Origin: Caryophanales bacterium UBA3210
Lineage (GTDB): Bacteria; Bacillota_I; Bacilli_A; RFN20; CAG-449
Direction: 5' to 3'
DNA length: 18,717 nucleotides
Assembly: GCA_002363635.1 (NCBI GenBank)
Contig: DEWM01000107.1
Span: 1 to 18,717 of the forward strand
Under the pieces are notes generated by a model. That model did not search any database and was not told the origin of the DNA. It was given only the letters and a program-made list of their open reading frames with translations. The first letter of the stretch is position 1. Every line of letters begins with the position of its first letter. Shown here one piece after another: positions 13,985 to 18,717 of the stretch. Made by a program: the position numbers and the translations under genes.

Positions 13985-14046
13985 TCTAGGCTTACCTAGA
14001 GTCTTATCCAATATTACGGTTAAGGCCGTATATCCTCCGACACCGA
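13985..14046 (-). ncRNA. candidate guanidine-IV riboswitch (mepA motif) in MATE leader
   Basis: The minus-strand leader is about 70 nt. Hairpin P1 (14034-14010): GATATACGG with CCGTAATATT (one bulged A), loop CCTTAA. Hairpin P2 (14000-13985): TCTAGG with CCTAGA, loop TAAG. The P1 loop bases CUUA are complementary to the whole P2 loop UAAG, so the two loops can kiss. Two hairpins joined by a loop-loop contact upstream of a MepA-type MATE gene is the published hallmark of guanidine-IV; I cannot align it to the covariance model here. P2 ends next to the AGGAG ribosome site and no U-run follows, so control may be translational: GACTC (14003-13999) could pair with GAGTT (13982-13978) and cover half of the Shine-Dalgarno. 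Confidence 0.7.
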
Positions 14047-14051
14047 TAACT

Positions 14052-14080
14052 ATCATATCTAGATATAAATATATAGTCAA
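14052..14080 (-). promoter_or_regulatory. promoter of MATE gene
   Basis: On the minus strand -35 TTGACT (14080-14075), 17-bp spacer, -10 TATGAT (14057-14052), each one mismatch from consensus. Transcription would start near 14046, at the beginning of the riboswitch. Confidence 0.7.
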
Positions 14081-14102
14081 CTAATAATATAATACTGATA
14101 AA

Positions 14103-14129
14103 ACAAAAAAACAGGAATAAATCCTGTTT
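14103..14129 (-). terminator. terminator of membrane-anchored hydrolase gene
   Basis: On the minus strand AAACAGGA with TCCTGTTT (14129-14122 and 14116-14109), 5-nt loop, followed by TTTTTGTTT. Confidence 0.85.
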
Positions 14130-14863
14130 TATGCATTGATTAAGTTTTCGATAATTGTTGAAGTTTGATTTATTTGTTCAACCATAGTGATTGTTGCTTC
14201 TCCGTCTCCTTTTTGATGACCGTATGAAGCAAAGTTACCATGGTTACCACCTTCAATTGTATTAAATGAAGTGTTAGAAGGTAAGTTAACTTTGTTATTT
14301 TCAAATTCATTAGCTTTCATAACTTGGTCGTTAGAACCAACAATTGTTGCAACTTTAAGACCTGATGAAGATAAATCTTTTGTTGAATATGATGCAAGTA
14401 AGACAAGTCCATCTAACTTTTCGTAATTTCTAGATGTATAGATACTTCCCATAGCTCCTCCAAGAGAATGACCACCTAAATACCAAGAAGAAATAGATGG
14501 AGTAGAAGAAATGACTGAATCTGCTTTATTAATACCAAACATTGCAAGGTTGAAAGGCATTTTAACAATTACTGTATAAATATCATCTTCTGCAAGTTTT
14601 CTTGCAAGTGGAGCGTATGCTTCTGCTTCAACTTTTGCACCTGGATAGAAAATAAAACCTGTTGTTGCATCATTATCTAATGGCTTAAATGTAATTGAAT
14701 TACTATTATTTTCAACTTGAACAGTTGAAGAAGATTCTAAATAAGTATCGACATCTACTGCGTGATAATATACTGCTGTGTAACCAAAGAAGATCCCTGC
14801 TACAAAAGCAAATACTGCTAAAATTGAAATTAATGTAATTAATAATTTTTTATGCTTTTTCAT
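14129..14863 (-). CDS. secreted/membrane-anchored alpha/beta hydrolase
   Basis: Extracytoplasmic serine hydrolase of the short alpha/beta hydrolase (Abhydrolase_5, dienelactone-hydrolase-like) type, 244 residues. MKKHKKLLITLISILAVFAFVAGIFFGYTAVYY is a positively charged N-terminus plus one helix, acting as anchor or signal peptide with no lipobox. Nucleophile elbow G-H-S-L-G in WYLGGHSLGGAMGS, acid in ATIVGSNDQVM, His in IEGGNHGNFASYG. The FIFYPGAKVEAEAYAPLARKLAE segment is the family's first strand and oxyanion region. I start at 14863 because AAGGGG lies six to seven bases upstream; the frame extends eight codons further (to 14887) without a ribosome site. It stands alone; the substrate is unknown. 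Confidence 0.88.
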   Translation of the reverse strand: MKKHKKLLITLISILAVFAFVAGIFFGYTAVYYHAVDVDTYLESSSTVQVENNSNSITFKPLDNDATTGFIFYPGAKVEAEAYAPLARKLAEDDIYTVIVKMPFNLAMFGINKADSVISSTPSISSWYLGGHSLGGAMGSIYTSRNYEKLDGLVLLASYSTKDLSSSGLKVATIVGSNDQVMKANEFENNKVNLPSNTSFNTIEGGNHGNFASYGHQKGDGEATITMVEQINQTSTIIENLINA

Positions 14864-15022
14864 ATATGTACCCCTTAATACAGACAATCAATATAGTACA
14901 TAATAATTTTAAATAATTTAAGCAAATGTGAAAAAAAGATAGAAAAATAACTTTTTGAGAGAATATTTTAAGTTTACTTTTTCTTATTTGTTTTTCAAAA
15001 TTTTGAACTTAGATAAAAAACA

Positions 15023-15051
15023 TTGAAAAATAATATTCTATAGAATATATT
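15023..15051 (+). promoter_or_regulatory. alaS promoter with palindrome over spacer and -10
   Basis: -35 TTGAAA (15023-15028), 17-bp spacer, -10 TATATT (15046-15051). The perfect 16-bp palindrome ATATTCTATAGAATAT (15033-15048) covers the spacer and reaches into the -10. The stretch 14888-15022 upstream holds nothing else I can recognise. Confidence 0.65.
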
Positions 15052-15061
15052 TACTTTGTAA

Positions 15062-15282
15062 TCAGTGATAGGAAACTAATTTACTAATTATCTTTTAGAG
15101 AGAGTTCGCTTGGTGAAAGAACTTAGATATAGGTAGAGTGCTATTTCCTTAGATTCTAGGCAAACCTAGCGTTTACTTGCGTTAAAGTATATCAATTAAG
15201 TGCTTATCAATGATAAGAAACAGGATGGTACCGCGATTTTTCGTTCCTGAAAATAGTGAGGTACTTTTTTTGTACCTTAAAA
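15062..15282 (+). ncRNA. T-box leader of alaS, specifier GCU (Ala)
   Basis: tRNA-sensing leader that raises alaS expression when uncharged tRNA-Ala accumulates. Stem I base: AGGAAA (15070-15075) with TTTCCT (15144-15149); distal hairpin AGTTC/GAACT around 15103-15123; specifier GCU at 15140-15142 followed by A. A stem CTAGG-CAAA-CCTAG (15156-15169) and a hairpin CTTATC-AAT-GATAAG (15203-15217) come next. The T-box proper CAGGATGGTACCGCG is at 15221-15235 (bulge TGGTACC); antiterminator CAGGA/TCCTG plus GCGA/TCGT spans 15221-15250. The competing terminator appears to be GTACC (15228-15232) with GGTAC (15260-15264) followed by T7; an alternative hairpin AGGTAC/GTACCT (15259-15277) can take its place. 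Confidence 0.92.
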
Positions 15283-15295
15283 AGGAGTTTTATTT

Positions 15296-17908
15296 ATGAA
15301 AAAAATGTCATCAGATGAAATTAGATCCACATGGCTCAAGTTCTTCGAATCAAAAGGACACTACATTGAACCATCTGCATCATTAATTCCACACAACGAT
15401 CCAACACTTTTATGGATCAACGCAGGGGTTGCTGCATTAAAGAAATACTTTGATGGTAGCGAAATCTCCCCACATACAAGAATTACTAACGCTCAAAAAT
15501 CATTAAGAACTAATGATATTGAAAATGTTGGTAAAACAGCTCGTCACCACACATTCTTCGAAATGATGGGTAACTTCTCAATTGGCGATTATTTTAGAAA
15601 TGAAGTAATTCCATGGGCTTTTGAATTATTAACAAGTGAAAAATATTTTGGTTTCCCAACAGAAAAGTTATATATCACACATCATCCATCAGACACAGCT
15701 ACTCGTGATTTATGGATTAAATGTGGTATGCCTGCAGATCATATGATTCCTTTAGAAGGCAACTTCTGGGAAATCGGTGAAGGACCATGTGGACCTGATA
15801 CTGAAATCTTCTTTGATAGAGGTACAAAATATGATCCAGAAAACATTGGTATTAAATTATTAAAAGAAGATATTGAAAACGATAGATATATCGAAATCTG
15901 GAACATCGTTTTCTCACAATATAATGCTGAAACTGGTGTTAAGAGAGAAGATTATAAAGAATTACCTTCTAAGAACATTGATACTGGTGCAGGTCTTGAA
16001 AGATTTGCTTGTGTATTACAAGGAACAGATACTAACTTTGAAACAGACTTATTCTGGCCTTATATTGAACAAGTTATGAAGTTATCTGGTAAACCTTATG
16101 AAGGTGATAACAAGATGGCTTATAGAGTTATTGCAGACCATATTAGAACATGTACATTTGCTTTAGCAGATGGTGCAATGTTTAGTAATGAAGGTAGAGG
16201 CTATGTCTTAAGAAGAATCTTAAGAAGAGCAGTTAGATACGGAAGAAAACTTGGTATTAACAAACCATTCTTATCTGATTTAGTACCTACAGTTATTGAA
16301 GTTATGCATGATTTCTATCCTTACTTAGCAGAACACAAAGAAAGAGTTATGAAGATGATCAAATCTGAAGAAGTTAAGTTCGCTTCAACTCTTGAAAAAG
16401 GTGAAAACATGCTTAAAGATATGCTTGATAAATCACAGGGTAAAGTCTTATCAGGCGAAGATGCTTTCAAATTATATGATACATATGGTTTCCCAGTTGA
16501 ATTAACAGTTGAAATTGCTGCAGAATCATCATTCACAGTTGATATGGATGGATTCAACAAAGAAATGAAAGCTCAAAAAGAAAGAGCTAGAGCTGCTCGT
16601 GGTGATTTACAATCATTCAATAAACAATCAAAAGACTTAATGGAATTCTCAACTCCATCAGAATTTGTTTATTTTGATACAAAACCAATGGACGCTACAG
16701 TAATTGGTTTATTCAAAGATGGTGTTAAAGTTGATGAAATCGACGATGAAGGTGAAGTAGCATTCGATACTACAAACTTCTACGCTACAATGGGTGGTCA
16801 GGTTGCAGATACTGGTAGAATTGTTAATGATAACTGCCAAGCAGTTGTTAACGATGTTAATCCATCAGTTCAAAAACAACACTTACATTCAGTTAAAGTT
16901 GAATTTGGTTCAATCAAAGTCGGTGATAAATTCACTTTAATCATTGATGAAGAAAGAAGAATGAGAATTCAACGTAACCACTCATCTGCTCACTTACTCC
17001 AAGCAGCTTTACAAGAAGTTCTTGGTCCTTCCGTCCACCAAGCTGGTTCATTAGATTCAGAAGAATGTGTAAGATTTGACTTCACATACAATGAAAAGAT
17101 GACTCCAGTTCAATTAAGACAAGTTGAAAAATTAGTTAACGAATATATCTATAAAGCTTTACCAGTTAAGACAGAAATTCTTCCTATTGAAGAAGCTAAA
17201 AAAGCTGGTGCAATGATGTTATTCGGTGAAAAGTACGGTGACACAGTTAGAGTTGTTACTATGGGTGATATCTCCAAAGAATTCTGCGGAGGTACTCATG
17301 TATCTAATACTTCTGAAATTGGTTTATTTGCAATTGCATATGAAGAATCAATTGCAGCAGGTGTAAGAAGAATTGAAGGTAGAACTGGTTTAGCAGCTTA
17401 TGAATTAATTAAGCAAAAAGAAATCGTTCTTGAAAAAGCTCAAAACGCTTTAAAGGCTGCTACATTAAATGAAACACCTACAAAGGCTGCTTCAGTTATG
17501 AATGAAGTTTCTACTTTAAAGAAACAAAACAATGATTTAACTCAGAAATTATCAGCATACGAATCAAAGAATGTTGCTTCTGAATTTGAAGAAATCAATG
17601 GTAAACACGTCTTACTTAAGAAAGTTGAAGGATATGATAAAGATAGATTCAATGCATTATTTGATTCCTTAAAAGTTGTTTACGAAGATTCAATCGTTGT
17701 TCTAGCTAACGTAAATGATGGAAGAATTGCTTTCATTGCTTCAGTATCTTCTTCATTACAAGGTTCTTACCAAGCAGGTAATATCATTAAGAAAGTTACT
17801 TCCTTAACTGGTGGTAATGGCGGAGGCAGAAAAGATGTCGCTCAAGGTGGCGGTAAAGATGCATCCAAACTTGATGAAGCTTTCTTAGAATTAAGAAAAG
17901 ATTTTTAA
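15296..17908 (+). CDS. alaS: alanyl-tRNA synthetase
   Basis: Charges tRNA-Ala and edits mischarged Ser/Gly; 870 residues, the full bacterial length. The class II catalytic core opens with MSSDEIRSTWLKFFESKGH, followed by ARHHTFFEMMGNFSIGDYF (motif 1/2 region), NFWEIGEGPCGPDTEIFFDRG, and motif 3 GRGYVLRRILRRAVRYGRKLGI. The editing domain carries zinc ligands in RNHSSAHLLQAAL (HxxxH) and EFCGGTHV (CxxxH). A coiled-coil-like stretch (around residues 700-765) leads to the C-Ala domain with the Gly-rich GGNGGGRKDVAQGGGKD. All sites are intact. AAAGGAG lies about ten bases before the ATG. Expression is controlled by the T-box in its leader. Confidence 0.98.
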   Translation: MKKMSSDEIRSTWLKFFESKGHYIEPSASLIPHNDPTLLWINAGVAALKKYFDGSEISPHTRITNAQKSLRTNDIENVGKTARHHTFFEMMGNFSIGDYFRNEVIPWAFELLTSEKYFGFPTEKLYITHHPSDTATRDLWIKCGMPADHMIPLEGNFWEIGEGPCGPDTEIFFDRGTKYDPENIGIKLLKEDIENDRYIEIWNIVFSQYNAETGVKREDYKELPSKNIDTGAGLERFACVLQGTDTNFETDLFWPYIEQVMKLSGKPYEGDNKMAYRVIADHIRTCTFALADGAMFSNEGRGYVLRRILRRAVRYGRKLGINKPFLSDLVPTVIEVMHDFYPYLAEHKERVMKMIKSEEVKFASTLEKGENMLKDMLDKSQGKVLSGEDAFKLYDTYGFPVELTVEIAAESSFTVDMDGFNKEMKAQKERARAARGDLQSFNKQSKDLMEFSTPSEFVYFDTKPMDATVIGLFKDGVKVDEIDDEGEVAFDTTNFYATMGGQVADTGRIVNDNCQAVVNDVNPSVQKQHLHSVKVEFGSIKVGDKFTLIIDEERRMRIQRNHSSAHLLQAALQEVLGPSVHQAGSLDSEECVRFDFTYNEKMTPVQLRQVEKLVNEYIYKALPVKTEILPIEEAKKAGAMMLFGEKYGDTVRVVTMGDISKEFCGGTHVSNTSEIGLFAIAYEESIAAGVRRIEGRTGLAAYELIKQKEIVLEKAQNALKAATLNETPTKAASVMNEVSTLKKQNNDLTQKLSAYESKNVASEFEEINGKHVLLKKVEGYDKDRFNALFDSLKVVYEDSIVVLANVNDGRIAFIASVSSSLQGSYQAGNIIKKVTSLTGGNGGGRKDVAQGGGKDASKLDEAFLELRKDF

Positions 17909-17917
17909 TTAAATTAG

Positions 17918-17953
17918 CACACTTAGGTTAAATCCTAGGTGTGTTTTCTTTTT
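17918..17953 (+). terminator. alaS terminator
   Basis: A 10-bp stem CACACTTAGG (17918-17927) with CCTAGGTGTG (17934-17943), one G-U, followed by TTTTCTTTTT. Confidence 0.9.
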
Positions 17954-17990
17954 GCATATGTTATATTTTATATATAAGGAGTTAACCAAA

Positions 17991-18266
17991 ATGGCAGAAG
18001 AAAGAAAAAGCAATATTCCAGAAGATTTAGATACTATCGTAATGGTAGATGAAAAAGGTAATAAAAAGAATTTAACAATCTATTTTACATATCACTCAGA
18101 TAAGTTTGATAGAGATTATGTCGTCTTCTATGATCCAGATAATGAAGAAGAATTAATTTCAGCATGGGTAGATGAAGGTGGAGACCTACACGACCTTGAA
18201 ACTGAAGATGAATTTAATGAACTTTCTTCAGTAGTTGATGAATATCAAGAAGATAATAAAGACTAA
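17991..18266 (+). CDS. DUF1292 family protein (YrzB-like)
   Basis: Small acidic cytosolic protein of 91 residues, function unknown. It has the DUF1292 pattern: VMVDEKGNKKNLTIYFTYHSDKFDRDYVVFYDPDNEEELISAWVDEGGDLHDLETEDEFNELSSVVDEY. In many Bacillota a gene of this family follows alaS by a few positions (with IreB/YrzL and RuvX/YqgF, both absent here between them), which supports the call. The ATG at 17991 has AAGGAGTT upstream; an in-frame start at 17952 lacks a ribosome site and would add 13 non-conserved residues. It is separated from alaS by a terminator, so it has its own transcript or depends on readthrough. Confidence 0.85.
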   Translation: MAEERKSNIPEDLDTIVMVDEKGNKKNLTIYFTYHSDKFDRDYVVFYDPDNEEELISAWVDEGGDLHDLETEDEFNELSSVVDEYQEDNKD

Positions 18267-18272
18267 TAATAA

Positions 18273-18298
18273 AAGTAAGTTCGAAACTTACTTTTTTT
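18273..18298 (+). terminator. terminator after DUF1292 gene
   Basis: A perfect 9-bp stem AAGTAAGTT (18273-18281) with AACTTACTT (18285-18293), followed by TTTTT. Confidence 0.9.
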
Positions 18299-18320
18299 AT
18301 GGAAAAAAGGGCATTTTTAA

Positions 18321-18326
18321 TATAAT
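18321..18326 (+). promoter_or_regulatory. -10 element of metallo-beta-lactamase-fold gene, leaderless
   Basis: A perfect TATAAT ends nine bases before the ATG at 18336, and an in-frame ATG at 18327 directly follows it. No Shine-Dalgarno site is present, so transcription would start within about three bases of 18336. No clear -35 is seen. Confidence 0.55.
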
Positions 18327-18335
18327 ATGATAAAT

Positions 18336-18717
18336 ATGGATGAATATTTAAATAAGTTATATATCTTAAAATGTAATTACAAAACGGACCAACCAAATAT
18401 TGTTTATTTAAAAGGTAAATATGAATCTCTAATGGTAGATATTGGAGGAGGTAAAGAGACTTTTAAATTAATTCAAAAATTTTGGGATGAGAATTCTTTG
18501 GAAGAACCTGATTATGCAGTTTTAACTCATTATCACTGGGACCATTCTTTTGCTTCTTCCTTATATAAGAGTCAAATCATCTCTTCTTCATATACTAATT
18601 CTAAAATTGAAGAAATGATTAAACTAAATCCGTCTTCTATAAGTGAATTTATTTCTGATGATAAACAACCTGAATTTTGTAGGGAGCATCTTGAAATAGA
18701 ATATAAAGATGGATATA
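18336..18717 (+). CDS. metallo-beta-lactamase-fold hydrolase, 3' end cut by window
   Basis: The N-terminal 127 residues of an MBL-fold metalloprotein. The first strands include YLKGKYESLMVDIGGGKETFKLIQKF, and the zinc motif is AVLTHYHWDHSFA (HxHxDH) at about residues 63-75. Later ligands and any C-terminal domain lie outside the window, so the subgroup (glyoxalase-like, RNase-like, other) cannot be set. I prefer ATG 18336, which lies at the predicted transcription start; ATG 18327 would add Met-Ile-Asn but overlaps the position right after the -10 and would not be transcribed. Confidence 0.82.
   Translation, partial: MDEYLNKLYILKCNYKTDQPNIVYLKGKYESLMVDIGGGKETFKLIQKFWDENSLEEPDYAVLTHYHWDHSFASSLYKSQIISSSYTNSKIEEMIKLNPSSISEFISDDKQPEFCREHLEIEYKDGY

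Noticed and set aside
14864..14887. Eight-codon upstream extension of the anchored hydrolase
   Set aside because: AAGGGG lies within it at the right distance for ATG 14863, which starts a normal signal/anchor sequence (MKKHKK).
1..18717. Alternative genetic code (TGA as Trp)
   Set aside because: Trp is written TGG throughout, and TGA ends the first gene exactly at the next gene's start, so code 11 applies.
1..18717. CRISPR array, insertion sequence, prophage, tRNA or toxin-antitoxin genes
   Set aside because: No regularly spaced repeats, no transposase or integrase, no tRNA cloverleaf and no TA-like gene pair were seen; all larger frames have housekeeping-type functions.

Overview
The window is AT-rich, gene-dense bacterial DNA. 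It has Shine-Dalgarno sites of the AAGGAG/GGGAG type, many intrinsic terminators with U-runs, a T-box in front of alaS, a DUF1292 gene after alaS, a PepD-type C69 dipeptidase, a PnuC-type transporter and a MepA-type MATE exporter. Together these point to a low-GC Bacillota (Bacilli/Erysipelotrichia-like, possibly a gut lineage). TGA is used as a stop and TGG as Trp, so this is the standard bacterial code and not the Mycoplasma code. The species cannot be named from the sequence alone. I see no phage, IS, CRISPR, rRNA or tRNA.

Layout. 1-2207: the 3' part of an alpha/beta hydrolase translationally coupled (ATGA) to a GPH-family sugar:cation symporter, ended by a terminator. 2214-3739: a calcineurin-like phosphoesterase and, convergent to it, a PnuC-like vitamin transporter; both appear to be expressed from leaderless mRNAs. 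3794-6342: a C69 dipeptidase divergent from a CmpB-family (ABC-transporter type IV) membrane protein, with two palindromes in the shared intergenic region. 6345-7830: an autoregulated-looking TetR regulator divergent from a six-helix Pr6Pr/FAR-17a-like membrane protein. 7850-11620: a four-gene operon (SAM methyltransferase, FecCD permease, ABC ATPase, lipoprotein binding protein), that is, a metal/metallophore/corrinoid-type importer with a methyltransferase in first place and a 19-bp palindrome on its promoter. 11619-12361: an HD-domain phosphohydrolase on the minus strand. 12406-12587: an apparently unannotated structured small RNA with its own promoter and terminator. 12588-14080: a MATE exporter whose leader looks like a guanidine-IV (mepA-motif) riboswitch. 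14109-14863: a secreted or membrane-anchored alpha/beta hydrolase. 15023-17950: alaS with a T-box leader (specifier GCU). 17991-18298: a DUF1292 protein. 18321-end: the start of a metallo-beta-lactamase-fold protein, again apparently leaderless.

Most of the window is core or near-core metabolism and transport. The parts that deserve attention are RNA and promoter features: the unidentified RNA at 12441-12580, the kissing-loop riboswitch before the MATE gene, the unusual expression platform of the alaS T-box, recurrent leaderless starts placed directly behind terminators, and several perfect palindromes lying on predicted promoters.
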